Source: a bacterium
GTDB lineage: Bacteria; SZUA-79; Acidulodesulfobacterales; Acidulodesulfobacteraceae
Direction of reading: 5' to 3'
Length of the DNA stretch: 64,000 bases
Assembly: GCA_021795355.1 (NCBI GenBank)
Contig: JAJYPL010000002.1
Location: 24,389-88,388 of the forward strand
Program-made: the position numbers and the translations under genes
Shown here: piece after piece, positions 18,339 through 28,139 of the stretch
Layout of the letters: every line of letters begins with the position of its first letter
How positions within the stretch are numbered: position 1 is the first letter of the stretch
The notes under the pieces: model-generated
Seen by the model: the letters and a program-made list of their open reading frames with translations, nothing else
Databases searched by the model: none
Told to the model about the DNA's origin: nothing

Positions 18339-20507
18339 TTAATTTATTTTTTCTGCGCCTATAGATATTATACTACGAAAATCTTCTTCCGCATTTAAAT
18401 TAAAATTATATCTTAACTCTATACCCTGAAAAATCCTTTCGTATCCGCTTTCGGAAAGCGACATAGTAGTCAAAGGTTTAAATACGGCATCGTAATTTTT
18501 TAAAAAATTAGAGTCCGTCCGCTCTTTCAGCGTTATTTTTCCGCCCCAAAAAGAATCTTTTAAATATATAAAATTATCGCATCCTGCCGCATTGGTTTTT
18601 CTAATGTTATCATTAATTCCTCTTACGTCCCCTTCAATATCTGCGCTGACTGCAGGACCGCCGCCCCCCGGGAATGCAAACCTGAAAACGGCTTCTAAAT
18701 TTCCGGAAATCTTTAGCCTTGATTTTATAAAAAAAGATACAGACTCGTCTATCTTTATGTTTAGTTCTAAAATTTCATCGGCTATGCCTTCCGCTTTTAT
18801 ATCCGTTAAATTATTTAAATTATTATTGCGTCCGGCTTCGCCGCCGCCGTTAATAACGGGATATGCTTTGGTTTCTATGAGTATATAATTTTTACCGTTA
18901 TTTTCGCATATATTTTTTATGTCCGTACCGGAAAAGCAAAGAGGCTTATTTTCAAATAAAATTTCAAAAGGAGGAAGAATGCCTTTACGCATTAAAAGAT
19001 CTTTTTCCGATAAATCGGAGGGGTATTTAGTTTCGTCATGTATCGTTTTAGGCGGCTCGTCCTCTGAACCGCTTTTATCTTTTATATCGTTAACCGCGCT
19101 TTCTTCTTTTGCGCTTTTTTCTTTTATTTTTAAAATGTCGTATTCTTCATGCAGGCAGAATACGTCGCCGAGAGAATGAATCAAGCCTTTCCCTATATAA
19201 TCTAACGCAGAAAAAGAAGCCGACGAAGGCTTATAAATTATGCACCATAAATCGTTTGAAAGCAAAAACTCTTTTTCTCCGTCAGAATCAAAATCAAAGC
19301 ATTCTATCTCTATTTTTTCGTTAACGGCATCTTTATAAAAAACGTAGGAGGATAACAGCGCATTATGTACCGCCCTTCTTAAATGAGGCAGATAAATGCC
19401 GCCGAATACTCCGTGCCAGTAAGCATCGTTAGCCTGAGATTTAAGAAGTTCTGCGGCGGCTTCGTTAAGATTTTTACCGTAAGTTTCTTGAATATAATCT
19501 ATTTTTAGGCTTAAATTAAGCATTCTTTTATGCTGGAGATTAGATTCCGGATATCTGGTTAAAAAATTATGCCATATGCCGGAACTTAAAGGAGCGGAAG
19601 GATCCAGCGATTTTATTTTTTCGCAGGCATCTCTCGTTTCCGGAGGCAGAGTCCATTCTCCCATTTCCCTGTAACTTGAAATAGGCAGATATACCTGATT
19701 TCTTTTTTCGGCATTACGCAATAAATTCGAAGGAAGTTCGAAAATTATGTCCGAATAAGGACTGTTTTCGTCTTTTGAACAGGCTTTATCGATAAAATTT
19801 TCCAACCAGCCTTTGTTCCCTTCTTTTCCGTAAACCCAGTCGAAAGTATCCGGCCAGCCGCCCATTTTTTCGCCGTCGTCGAACATAACGGACAAATTGG
19901 AACGTCTTCCGTTCATGTATAATATCTCGTTTAAAGACTCGGACGGTTCCGCAAAAGGTATCTTATATCTTAATCTTTCATGTATAGGAAAAATATCGAA
20001 ATATTCGCCGCCGTATTCGGTTCTAAAAACTGAGTCTATGCGGTCAGGAGAAATACCGGCCTGGAAAAATTGAAAGTCGTCCAAAAAAGCATAATTTAAT
20101 CCTGCCGATTTTAAGTCTTTAATTATATCGGGCTGCCAAATCCTTTCCGTTATCCATGCGCCTGAAGGATATACCCCGAAAAGCCTTTTTATAGCCGCAT
20201 TAAGCATTTCAAGCTGTTTCAATCTGTCTTTCGGCGGAATCATGGCAAGAATCGGTTCGTAATATCCGCCGCCTATAAACTCTATTAATCCGGCATTTAC
20301 GCCTTCGGCTATTATTTTGATTAACCCGGGATCGTTTTCTTCCCACCATTCTAAAAGTACGCCTGAAGCATGCAGGCAAAATTTTACGTTAAGCCCGAAA
20401 AGAGTTCTGATAAGGGGCGAGTAAGATTTTTGATGGACTTCTTTAAAAACGAAATCAAAATTGCCTACCGGTTGATGACAATGAAATCCTAAGATAAATT
20501 TAGTCAT
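18339..20507 (-). CDS. GH57 4-alpha-glucanotransferase/alpha-amylase-like protein
   Basis: Retaining GH57 enzyme rearranging or cleaving alpha-1,4-glucans. The N-terminal FHCHQP is the GH57 start. The nucleophile Glu121 sits in WITERIWQP and the acid/base Asp in VMFDDGEKMG (Asp210/211), the arrangement of Thermococcus litoralis 4-alpha-glucanotransferase. A C-terminal beta-rich domain (DUF1925/1926-like) follows, with a charged low-complexity insertion at about 460-505. The 722 aa are slightly longer than usual. Its stop is 118 bp before glgA and it starts 11 bp after the next GH57 gene. Transferase versus hydrolase activity is unresolved. Confidence 0.88.
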   Translation of the reverse strand: MTKFILGFHCHQPVGNFDFVFKEVHQKSYSPLIRTLFGLNVKFCLHASGVLLEWWEENDPGLIKIIAEGVNAGLIEFIGGGYYEPILAMIPPKDRLKQLEMLNAAIKRLFGVYPSGAWITERIWQPDIIKDLKSAGLNYAFLDDFQFFQAGISPDRIDSVFRTEYGGEYFDIFPIHERLRYKIPFAEPSESLNEILYMNGRRSNLSVMFDDGEKMGGWPDTFDWVYGKEGNKGWLENFIDKACSKDENSPYSDIIFELPSNLLRNAEKRNQVYLPISSYREMGEWTLPPETRDACEKIKSLDPSAPLSSGIWHNFLTRYPESNLQHKRMLNLSLKIDYIQETYGKNLNEAAAELLKSQANDAYWHGVFGGIYLPHLRRAVHNALLSSYVFYKDAVNEKIEIECFDFDSDGEKEFLLSNDLWCIIYKPSSASFSALDYIGKGLIHSLGDVFCLHEEYDILKIKEKSAKEESAVNDIKDKSGSEDEPPKTIHDETKYPSDLSEKDLLMRKGILPPFEILFENKPLCFSGTDIKNICENNGKNYILIETKAYPVINGGGEAGRNNNLNNLTDIKAEGIADEILELNIKIDESVSFFIKSRLKISGNLEAVFRFAFPGGGGPAVSADIEGDVRGINDNIRKTNAAGCDNFIYLKDSFWGGKITLKERTDSNFLKNYDAVFKPLTTMSLSESGYERIFQGIELRYNFNLNAEEDFRSIISIGAEKIN

Positions 20508-20518
20508 ATAGTTAAAAT

Positions 20519-22330
20519 TTACAGATCTCCGCCTCTTTTCATTATTCCGCCCTTTTCGGCAATAAGATTTTTTGTGGAAGACAGAGATTCATACAGTAAA
20601 TCAGGCACTTTTTTGCCGGCTTTTACGTAAATATTTTTTAAAAAATCCCTGAAAATTTTTTCCATAGAAGACTGCGAAAATAAAGGGCTGTCGGGACCAA
20701 GCCACCAGAACCAGTCTGAGCCTTCTGCGGACATAAGATTCTTTAAAGCCTCTTCTAAATCCGTTTTGTTAATCTTTCCCTCTTGAATAGAATCTATCAG
20801 GACGTTTTTTGCGTCGTTAAGCATAGACCAAGCTTTATTTTTCTGTTCTTCGCCGACCCACATTCTTAAATTTCCGTTTACCCACGAACCAGGCACGATA
20901 TAGTCGAGCTTCATACAGGCGCCGTCGTTTTCATTGCATAAGCCGGCGGCTTCGCTTAACAGAAGAGGCGTAATTTTAACGGACGAAGATATCAAAGAAT
21001 AAAGGTCGTTTAAAAAATAAAAACCGTTTTCGTAATAGTATTCCCAAGGATTTTCGCCGTCCAATATAATAGAAACCACGGCGCCTTTATCAAAATCGTC
21101 TATAGAGTTAAGTTTATCGACAAGATTATTTGCCGCATCGTCTCCTCTCCATTTAGAATATGTAAAGCCTATCAAGTCGGAAAGCCCCGAATCCCTAAAT
21201 AGCATCTTGACGCCGGTATCTTTCCATCTGTATACCCTGTATAAAGGTATAATATTTTTCCCTTGCGAAAAAACAGGTTTATGGGCATCGATACCCAGCG
21301 AGGAAGATAAAAGCTCTTCGCCGCTTGCGCATATGTCTATGCCGTATTCGTTAAAGAGTTGAAGCGTTTCTTGCGAAAGCGCTCCTTCGGAAGGCCACAT
21401 AGCTTTTACGCTATTTTTTTTTGCCGTATATTTATAATATCCGCTTAAAGAATCCATATGTCTTTTTGCGCTTTCCAACCCTTCGCCGTATCTTTCGAAT
21501 CCGACCGGCTCGTAATATATGCCTGTCATCTGGGCGGAAATTCCTCCGCAGTGAACGTCTAACATTAAAGGTATTATGGGGTGATAATGGGGCGATAAAC
21601 TGATTTCGTATTCGCCTTTTTTTTTGGCTTTTAATTGTTCAAGCTTACTTTTTTCTATCATACGAGGATATTCCGGAAACGTTTCCGGGGGCTCTCCGCC
21701 TTTTACCGCAGGAAATCCATATAAAGTAATACCGTATTTCATCCATTCTAAAAGTCTTTCAAGCAGTATTCTCCTGTCTCCTTCCGAATAACCGGAACCT
21801 TTTCTTATTAAATAATTTATTACGGGATCATATCTTTTCATGCACTCGCCGCACCACGACAGGTGAAACCATACGCACAAATCGAAATAAAAATCGTCGT
21901 TTAAGTACCTTTGGCGGGAACCTGACAAAGCAAGGTCGTATAAAACCTTATAATCGTCAAATCTGCATACCATCTGTTCATAATTCGACCATATATAGTG
22001 ATCGCACATCCATTTTCTTATATCTTCTCCGCCGTCGTCAACGTTTTTAAATAAAAGCGGTTTTAAAAATTTATCAGGTAAAATATCGAGCGCCTTTCTT
22101 GTTTTCTTTTCTGCGAGCGCTTTTTCTATGCGGCAGTTATAATCCTGCCACTGGTCTATTAATACGGGAGTAATGTTTATGTTGGCTTTCATGCCTGAAT
22201 TAGAAAGTACGTTAAGCGGCATGTCGATGTAATCTTTTACGGCGTGCAGATAAACCCACGGCAACGCAAATTCGCCGCCGGAATTTCTGTATTCCGGCTG
22301 ATGCATATGCCACCATAGTATAAGATTCAT
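20519..22330 (-). CDS. GH57 family glycoside hydrolase (amylopullulanase-like subgroup)
   Basis: GH57 catalytic protein probably acting on alpha-glucan. WWHMHQPEYRN starts the barrel; the likely nucleophile is Glu315 in MWPSEGALS and the likely acid/base Asp424 in ILDGENPWEYY, as in amylopullulanase-type members. A helical tail follows. No signal peptide is present, so it is cytoplasmic, consistent with turnover of stored glycogen rather than of external starch. It is 11 bp from the glucanotransferase and 36 bp from the branching enzyme in one operon. Specificity cannot be determined. Confidence 0.85.
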   Translation of the reverse strand: MNLILWWHMHQPEYRNSGGEFALPWVYLHAVKDYIDMPLNVLSNSGMKANINITPVLIDQWQDYNCRIEKALAEKKTRKALDILPDKFLKPLLFKNVDDGGEDIRKWMCDHYIWSNYEQMVCRFDDYKVLYDLALSGSRQRYLNDDFYFDLCVWFHLSWCGECMKRYDPVINYLIRKGSGYSEGDRRILLERLLEWMKYGITLYGFPAVKGGEPPETFPEYPRMIEKSKLEQLKAKKKGEYEISLSPHYHPIIPLMLDVHCGGISAQMTGIYYEPVGFERYGEGLESAKRHMDSLSGYYKYTAKKNSVKAMWPSEGALSQETLQLFNEYGIDICASGEELLSSSLGIDAHKPVFSQGKNIIPLYRVYRWKDTGVKMLFRDSGLSDLIGFTYSKWRGDDAANNLVDKLNSIDDFDKGAVVSIILDGENPWEYYYENGFYFLNDLYSLISSSVKITPLLLSEAAGLCNENDGACMKLDYIVPGSWVNGNLRMWVGEEQKNKAWSMLNDAKNVLIDSIQEGKINKTDLEEALKNLMSAEGSDWFWWLGPDSPLFSQSSMEKIFRDFLKNIYVKAGKKVPDLLYESLSSTKNLIAEKGGIMKRGGDL

Positions 22331-22366
22331 ATTTCGCGTAAAATTAATTAAGATTTGATTTGCGTC

Positions 22367-24061
22367 TCAGCATATATCCTTTCCGTATAAACTTAAGGCG
22401 TCAAGTTTAGGAAAGATATTATCTTTACCTGAAATATCGTCAAACCAGCCGCTATCCATAGGCTCTTCGCCCACTGCCATCAAAATGCATCGTTTTGCCC
22501 TGACTAAATGGGCTCTAACTCTCCTTTCCGCATAACTGACCGCCTGTCCGGTAGTCAGCATAAACGGCCAGTCGCTGGATTGCGCAAGTATCAGTTCCCT
22601 TGCGCCCTGGTTTAATACTTCGGGATATTTTACACGATTAATACCGTTTTTGCAAATATCTATAAGAACGGAGGCTATGTCGGACAAAAAAGGCTGTATT
22701 ACGTCGTTTTTTCCGTTAAGCCAAACCTCCGCATAACCGCCGCCTCCCCAAGACGAAGTTGCAGGCTGTGCGATAAAAACTCCGTTTTTTGCATTATTTC
22801 TGTTGATATTTTCGACTAATTCAAGATAGGACTTTTCGTCGTCGTATTTTTTTAAAAGACCGTTAAGTTTTGAAATAGTTTCATCGGCTATATCTATTGC
22901 TTTTGCCGATTTTACGAAACCGTTTTCGTTAATTCTTCTAAAAACGGCTTCAAACCACCACGGGCCTTCAAACCACCAGTGTCCGAAAAGTTCCGCATCG
23001 TACATAGAAGTCACCACGGGTTCGTCTATATAATTTTTTAAATACTGAGTCTGCAGTTCCCTGTGATAGACGAACTGTGCGCCGTGTTCGTATGCTTTGC
23101 GCTTAGCCGCGGAAGGCTTGTAAGCTTCTTTATAATTACCCTGTCCCGTAATTGCGTAATATTTAAGACCTGTAAAAGTTTTAAGGCTTCCGTGCCTTAG
23201 CGGCGTCAAATGCGGCAAGTCCAAATCAAAACCTACGTCTCTATAAAACTCCCTGTAAACCGGGGTTCCAGGATATCCTTCCTTAGACGACCAGACCTGT
23301 CTGGAACTTTCCGGGTCCCTGCCGAACATTACTACGTTAAAAGGAGTTACTATAGGGGAAAAACATCCGTTGACAGGATTAGGTTTGGCAAAATCTATGC
23401 CGTGCCTGTCCAAAAAAGTATAATAAAGTCCGTATTTATTAAGAATACCGTCAAAACCTTCCGTATAACCGCATTCCGGCAGCCATATACCTTTAGGAGT
23501 AACGCCGAGTATATTTTTATGCGTTTCTATGCCGACTTCTATTTGAGCGGCGATAGCTTCGGGTTCGCCGACCATGGAAATTAAAAAAGCATGGGTAGCG
23601 GAAGAAGTTATAATGTCTAAATGTCCGTTTCTAAAATGCTTCAAGAAACCGTTTATAAGATACTTTCCTCCATTATCTTTAATTTTTTCATACCAGTTTC
23701 TGTATCTTTTTCTGTAAAACAGGGTTACGGGATGGAAATCGGGATCGCCTTCCGTTCTGAAAGCCTCTTCATCGAGAACTTTAAGTCTCACGGCTATATA
23801 ATCTTTAAGCCGTTCGGAAAGCAGGCCGTCGTTCATCATGCTTAAAAGCGTAGGCGTTAACGACATAGTCAAATTAAAATCCACGCCGTCGTTTTCAAGG
23901 TCGTCGAAACATTCGAGCAAAGGCAGATATGTTTCCGTAACGGCTTCGAAATACCACTCTTCTTCTAAATATTTAGAACTTTCGGGATGCCTGACGTAAG
24001 GAAGATGAAAATGCAATACGGGCAGCCACTTGCCCGTATTTATTTTATTTGCATCAAACAT
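22367..24061 (-). CDS. GH57 1,4-alpha-glucan branching enzyme
   Basis: Introduces alpha-1,6 branches into glycogen. The HFHLPYVRHPE start, nucleophile Glu196 in GIWLPECGYTEG, and Asp355 in TSMYDAELFGHWWFEGP match the characterised GH57 branching enzymes (Thermococcus TK1436 type). A helical C-terminal DUF1957 domain, needed for branching in that family, fills the last 130 residues. The length of 564 aa is normal. It stands in for a GH13 GlgB, which is not seen in the window. It is 50 bp downstream of the DUF4912-like gene. Confidence 0.92.
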   Translation of the reverse strand: MFDANKINTGKWLPVLHFHLPYVRHPESSKYLEEEWYFEAVTETYLPLLECFDDLENDGVDFNLTMSLTPTLLSMMNDGLLSERLKDYIAVRLKVLDEEAFRTEGDPDFHPVTLFYRKRYRNWYEKIKDNGGKYLINGFLKHFRNGHLDIITSSATHAFLISMVGEPEAIAAQIEVGIETHKNILGVTPKGIWLPECGYTEGFDGILNKYGLYYTFLDRHGIDFAKPNPVNGCFSPIVTPFNVVMFGRDPESSRQVWSSKEGYPGTPVYREFYRDVGFDLDLPHLTPLRHGSLKTFTGLKYYAITGQGNYKEAYKPSAAKRKAYEHGAQFVYHRELQTQYLKNYIDEPVVTSMYDAELFGHWWFEGPWWFEAVFRRINENGFVKSAKAIDIADETISKLNGLLKKYDDEKSYLELVENINRNNAKNGVFIAQPATSSWGGGGYAEVWLNGKNDVIQPFLSDIASVLIDICKNGINRVKYPEVLNQGARELILAQSSDWPFMLTTGQAVSYAERRVRAHLVRAKRCILMAVGEEPMDSGWFDDISGKDNIFPKLDALSLYGKDIC

Positions 24062-24111
24062 AATATTATCTCCGATTTATTTTATAATTTATTAATTTAA
24101 CCAAATAATAT

Positions 24112-25503
24112 TCACCTTGCACCTTCTCCGGACGGCGTAAATCCTTCTCCGGAGGCTGAAAAACCTGCTCCTGAGGTTGTAATATTAATATTAACGGGCA
24201 GATTCTTGCCGCCGGGGATACTTTCGGTAGCGCCTATGAATATTCTGCCGCCGTTAATTTTTCTTTCGAGTTTTAATTTCGGGAGCTTTTTATAAAAACA
24301 GGATGGAGGCCAAACAGGGCTTCTCGCTATAAAAATAAAATTCCCTTCATCCGTTAAATATCCAATCTCCACCCATGTCTGAGAAAGTTCGAGGTCTTCC
24401 GGAAAGATAACGTATCTGCTGCCGTAATATCCGTCTAAAACTTCATACCACAGCATATCGTCGTCTTTATAAACCCTGAGTATAGGTTTATACGCCGAGA
24501 CTTCGGGTTTTTGCCTAAATCTCCATACTACCTGCCTGACGTTCGGTTTCTGGAAATATATCCTCACCATGTTTTCGCCGGAAATTTCAACGGGCTGTCC
24601 ATGTTCCAGAACGGGAATGTTTTCCACAGGACTTAAACGGCTCCAGCTTAAAGAGATAAGCCCTATCTGCTCGCCTATATTTTTTTCGCTTTCGACGTAT
24701 TCCACTTCGCAAATTTCGGGAATTATATCGGTTAAACTACTTTCAATTTCGACTGTTTTTTTAGAAGGCGGTTTTTTAGATATCCGGTTTTTTGAGAGTT
24801 CGGAAACCGGCTTCTTAATCGGCTGTTTTTTTAATTCCTGCTTTTTTTCGAGAATTTTAGGCTCTTTTATTTTTTCTGCGGATTGAACTCTGCCCTTAAC
24901 GCCTATTTTTGATTTCTCAATAGTTTTCGGTTGTGCTTCGGCTTCTTCTTTAACCTTTGCAGGTTTTTGCTTAGCGGCAGAAACAGGTTTCTTTTCGCCT
25001 ATTACATGCATGGCTATTTCATTAATTTTTTTAATATTTGCCGATTTAACGAAATCTGTTTTTACGGCTTTATGGGTCGCAAAACTGTAATTAAAAATTT
25101 CGAAATCGAATACGTGCGGCGCATATTCTTTAAGTATTGATTTACTGCTTAAAGTTATTGCGGAATAATCTATAACGTCTATACCGTAATGATTTTTTAG
25201 CCGTTCAAAAAACCCGCCGGCAAAATTAATAAATTCATCCGCATCGTTAAATTCCGGTAAAATATTTGATTTATTATTATAAAACAGTATTCTGCCTTCA
25301 AAAACAGGTTTAAATATGCTCGATAAGCGTCTTTGATTGAATTTTATAGAATCTTCGGCGGCTTTTTTTTCTAATTTTTCTATAATTTTAATTTTCTGCT
25401 TAATATCGTCATTTTTATAATAAATAACTTTATCTTTTTTAGAAGTTGTCTTTGCTATAGCTTCAGGGTCAAATATAACGGTGAGAAATATATCATCTTT
25501 CAT
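24112..25503 (-). CDS. DUF4912-like protein of the glycogen operon
   Basis: Function unknown. The N-terminus (1-170) is Lys-rich with no recognised domain. Residues 175-265 are a disordered, Lys/Pro-rich linker. The C-terminal part from about 275 resembles DUF4912: RVYKDDDMLWYEV, then TWVEIGYLTDEGNFIFIARSPVWPPS. Such domains are found beside or fused to GH57 enzymes, so a role in glucan binding or control of the branching enzyme is a reasonable guess, not more. The tail carries three 7-residue repeats of the SGEGF type. It is the first gene of the glycogen operon, behind the promoter at 25582-25609. Confidence 0.7.
   Translation of the reverse strand: MKDDIFLTVIFDPEAIAKTTSKKDKVIYYKNDDIKQKIKIIEKLEKKAAEDSIKFNQRRLSSIFKPVFEGRILFYNNKSNILPEFNDADEFINFAGGFFERLKNHYGIDVIDYSAITLSSKSILKEYAPHVFDFEIFNYSFATHKAVKTDFVKSANIKKINEIAMHVIGEKKPVSAAKQKPAKVKEEAEAQPKTIEKSKIGVKGRVQSAEKIKEPKILEKKQELKKQPIKKPVSELSKNRISKKPPSKKTVEIESSLTDIIPEICEVEYVESEKNIGEQIGLISLSWSRLSPVENIPVLEHGQPVEISGENMVRIYFQKPNVRQVVWRFRQKPEVSAYKPILRVYKDDDMLWYEVLDGYYGSRYVIFPEDLELSQTWVEIGYLTDEGNFIFIARSPVWPPSCFYKKLPKLKLERKINGGRIFIGATESIPGGKNLPVNINITTSGAGFSASGEGFTPSGEGAR
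24122..24184 (-). repeat. Three 21-bp tandem repeats at the 3' end of the DUF4912-like gene
   Basis: Three degenerate in-frame 21-bp units, two of them starting CCTTCTCCGGA on the plus strand. They encode TSGAGFS, ASGEGFT and PSGEGAR at the C-terminus. The unit is a multiple of three, so copy number can change without breaking the frame. Confidence 0.65.
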
Positions 25504-25581
25504 ATGCGCCTCTTAGAATTTTTATGTTTGGTATTTATTTACGTTATTAAATTAATGTCTTACGGGTTTAACTACATTTAA

Positions 25582-25609
25582 ATAATATCATAAAAATTTC
25601 ATTTTTCAA
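25582..25609 (-). promoter_or_regulatory. Promoter of the glycogen (DUF4912-GH57-glgA) operon
   Basis: On the minus strand: TTGAAA at 25609-25604, 16-bp spacer, and an extended -10 TGA-TATTAT ending at 25582. It overlaps the panC stop codon and would start transcription about 70 bp before the DUF4912-like gene, making the glycogen genes a separate unit from panC. Confidence 0.6.
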
Positions 25610-26436
25610 CTCAGAAAAATATTGTCGATAAGCCTGACTCCTTTATATCTGATTGCGGCAAGAAGAATATCGCCATTCTCCGCATCGCTATATTTTCTAT
25701 TAAGAGCTGAATCCGTTATTTCGACGTAGTCCACTTTAAATCCTTTTTTTATAAGCTCTTTTATGACAAATCCGGTTAATTTTTCCGCCGACTTCTCTCC
25801 TTTTTTAAATAAATCTGACGTAGTCAACAGTATTTTATAAAAAGCGCTTGCCGTTTCTTTTCCGGCGCCGTCTAAATATGTATTTCTCGAACTCATTGCA
25901 ATGCCGGATTCTTCCCGCACGGTTTCCACAGGAATAATTTTTACGTTTAGAAAAAAATCTTCCGCCATTTTCTTTATTAACGCGAACTGCTGATAATCTT
26001 TTAAGCCGAAAAAAGCAAAATCGGGTTCGACTATGCAGAAAAGTTTCATGACTATAGTAAGTACGCCCTGAAAATGAGAAGGCCTGAAAAGCCCCTCTAA
26101 TTTTTTTGAATATTCGGGATTAACGATAAAAGTATCGGTGTTTTCTACTATATCCGATGCGGGATAAAAAAGAACCGGAACGGCTAAGTCCGATAAAATT
26201 TTTTCATCGATTTTGATATCTCTCGGATATTTATCGAAATCTTCGCCTTGCCCGAACTGCAGAGGGTTTACGAATATAGAAACTACGGTTTCTCCGTAAC
26301 GTTTAGCCGACTCTATAAGTTTTACGTGACCGTCGTGGAGTTTGCCCATAGTAGGCACGAAAGAAATTTTTTTTTCGGCTTTTTTTAAATTATGCGAGAA
26401 TTCTTTCATCTCGGCTATTTCGGTAATAATTTTCAT
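25606..26436 (-). CDS. panC: Pantothenate synthetase
   Basis: Condenses pantoate and beta-alanine with ATP. FVPTMGKLHDGHVKLI contains the HIGH-like nucleotide site; FVNPLQFGQGEDFDKYPR, GLKDYQQF and the KMSKS-like MSSRNTYL complete the family pattern. The 276 aa are full length. An AAAGGGA lies before the ATG. panD, which makes its substrate beta-alanine, is two genes upstream in the same direction, with an amidohydrolase between; no panB is seen. Confidence 0.97.
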   Translation of the reverse strand: MKIITEIAEMKEFSHNLKKAEKKISFVPTMGKLHDGHVKLIESAKRYGETVVSIFVNPLQFGQGEDFDKYPRDIKIDEKILSDLAVPVLFYPASDIVENTDTFIVNPEYSKKLEGLFRPSHFQGVLTIVMKLFCIVEPDFAFFGLKDYQQFALIKKMAEDFFLNVKIIPVETVREESGIAMSSRNTYLDGAGKETASAFYKILLTTSDLFKKGEKSAEKLTGFVIKELIKKGFKVDYVEITDSALNRKYSDAENGDILLAAIRYKGVRLIDNIFLS

Positions 26437-26473
26437 GGTTTCCCTTTATTATAATTTTATAAGTAATTATATA

Positions 26474-27742
26474 TTAATTATATAAATTATTTTTATAAAC
26501 TATATTACCTCTTACAGCTACCATGGATATATCGTCCTGTTTAAAAGAAATTAACGAATCGTAAACATTTTCTTCATTCAGAACGATATTTTCGCCTAAG
26601 TTGAATACTGCGAAATCTGCGGATGAATCCGGTTCAAGCGTTCCGGTAACGCCGTTTACGGCTAACGCCCTTGCTCCGCCGGCAGTTGCGGCGTCAATTA
26701 AATCTTTAGCCGGTACTTCGGGATGAATTTCCCTTGCGTATTTCAATTCATCTAAAATATTAAGCGATTCGTTTGAATAAAGACCGTCGGTTCCGATGGA
26801 AACGGAAATCCCTTTTTCCAATATTTTTTTTAAAGGAAGTTTTTTGGAATTAAAAAAAGCATTGCTTCTTGGACAGTGAATAATATCGGCGCCGGATTTT
26901 TTGATTAAATCTATATCTTCGCCGTCTATTTCGTTAGCATGTATTAAAGAAACATCTGCACTTAATATTTGCAAATAGTCAAGATAAAAAACGGGCGATC
27001 TGAAACGCTTCTGCGGCAAGGAATATTTTGAAAGCATAAGAGCAGGCAATAGGTTTTCCGCTATATCCCCGCCTTTACCGTTTATAAAATCTTTTTCCGA
27101 AGCATGTTCCGAAGCATGGACTGCTATTTTAAGCTTTAATTCTTTATTTAATTTTAATATTTCTTCAAATAATTCCCCGGATACGGAATATACGGCATGA
27201 GGCGACATGCCTATAGATTCGAAACCGTTTTTTTTAAACAAATATTTAAATTCTTCTATTTTTTGTGAAGCCGCTTCAGGAATAAGACCTCTCAGCTCAA
27301 TTAATGCTTTAACCCGCGGAACTAAACCGGTACGCTCCTTTATATCTTTTATATCGTAAAAAGATGCCGGGTCTATAATGTCCGACACCAAAGTAGTGCC
27401 GCTTTTAATAAAATCGGCAAAGGCTTTAATCCTTAAGTTTATTTTTTCTTCCGGCGTAAAATTTTTGCGTTTTTCTATAAGTGATAAAACCCATTTTGAA
27501 AAGATTCGGGGGGTTAAAATATCCGGCTTAAAAGTAAGGTCTGTGTGAACGTGGGCGTTAATAAACCCTGGTGCGATAAGAGTTTTATTTTTTTGTTTAT
27601 TTTTATAATTTTTTATGCTCTTTATGCCGATAACCCTGCCGGATGTTTCATCAGCGGTCAATTCCCCGTTCTTTAAAAAAACAGGATAAGAACGCAGCGG
27701 ATGAGCCGAAATTAATATATAATCGGCATAATATTTTATCAT
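26474..27742 (-). CDS. Amidohydrolase-superfamily deaminase (COG0402 type)
   Basis: Metal-dependent hydrolase, probably a deaminase of a purine nucleoside derivative. Metal ligands appear as His64-Val-His66 in GFINAHVHTDL, HASEH, HANE, and the GTDG Asp in IGTDGLYSNES; HCPRSNAFF is typical of the SAH/aminodeoxyfutalosine/chlorohydrolase group. The pattern NAHxHxxL followed by a Trp and an R..F segment recalls aminodeoxyfutalosine deaminases of menaquinone synthesis, but no other futalosine gene is nearby, so the substrate is open. It is 19 bp after panD and 37 bp before panC. Confidence 0.8.
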   Translation of the reverse strand: MIKYYADYILISAHPLRSYPVFLKNGELTADETSGRVIGIKSIKNYKNKQKNKTLIAPGFINAHVHTDLTFKPDILTPRIFSKWVLSLIEKRKNFTPEEKINLRIKAFADFIKSGTTLVSDIIDPASFYDIKDIKERTGLVPRVKALIELRGLIPEAASQKIEEFKYLFKKNGFESIGMSPHAVYSVSGELFEEILKLNKELKLKIAVHASEHASEKDFINGKGGDIAENLLPALMLSKYSLPQKRFRSPVFYLDYLQILSADVSLIHANEIDGEDIDLIKKSGADIIHCPRSNAFFNSKKLPLKKILEKGISVSIGTDGLYSNESLNILDELKYAREIHPEVPAKDLIDAATAGGARALAVNGVTGTLEPDSSADFAVFNLGENIVLNEENVYDSLISFKQDDISMVAVRGNIVYKNNLYN

Positions 27743-27761
27743 TGCGGCATATTTCTTTGTT

Positions 27762-28121
27762 TTATTTTACTATATTGACTGCGCGGTTCTTTTCGTCAAC
27801 GTAAACCAAAACCGGTTTGAAATTTTTAAGTTCGTCTTCGTCGTAAATCCCGAACGTGGCTATAATTATCGTATCGCCTATCTGAACTAAACGCGAAGCG
27901 GCGCCGTTCACGATTATATCTCCGGAATTCCTGCCGGCTTTAATTGCATACGTTTCAAACCTTCCGCCGTTATTTATATTCCAGACGTTAACCTTTTCGT
28001 ACGGTAAAATACCGGCTTTTTCCATAAGATCTTCGTCTATGGAAATGGAACCTTCGTATTCAAGGTTCGCATCCGTTATTTTAACCCTGTGTATTTTAGA
28101 TTTAAGTAAAATTTTCTGCAT
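27762..28121 (-). CDS. panD: Aspartate 1-decarboxylase
   Basis: Pyruvoyl enzyme making beta-alanine from aspartate for pantothenate. The self-cleavage site is Gly24-Ser25 in YEGSISID; Lys9 and the following HRVKITDANL, VWNINNGGRFETYAI and NGAASRLVQIGDTIIIATFG are conserved. The 119 aa are normal. It is 18 bp from the nucleotidyltransferase upstream and in the same run as panC. Confidence 0.97.
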   Translation of the reverse strand: MQKILLKSKIHRVKITDANLEYEGSISIDEDLMEKAGILPYEKVNVWNINNGGRFETYAIKAGRNSGDIIVNGAASRLVQIGDTIIIATFGIYDEDELKNFKPVLVYVDEKNRAVNIVK

Positions 28122-28139
28122 ATTTATATTATAAGATAT

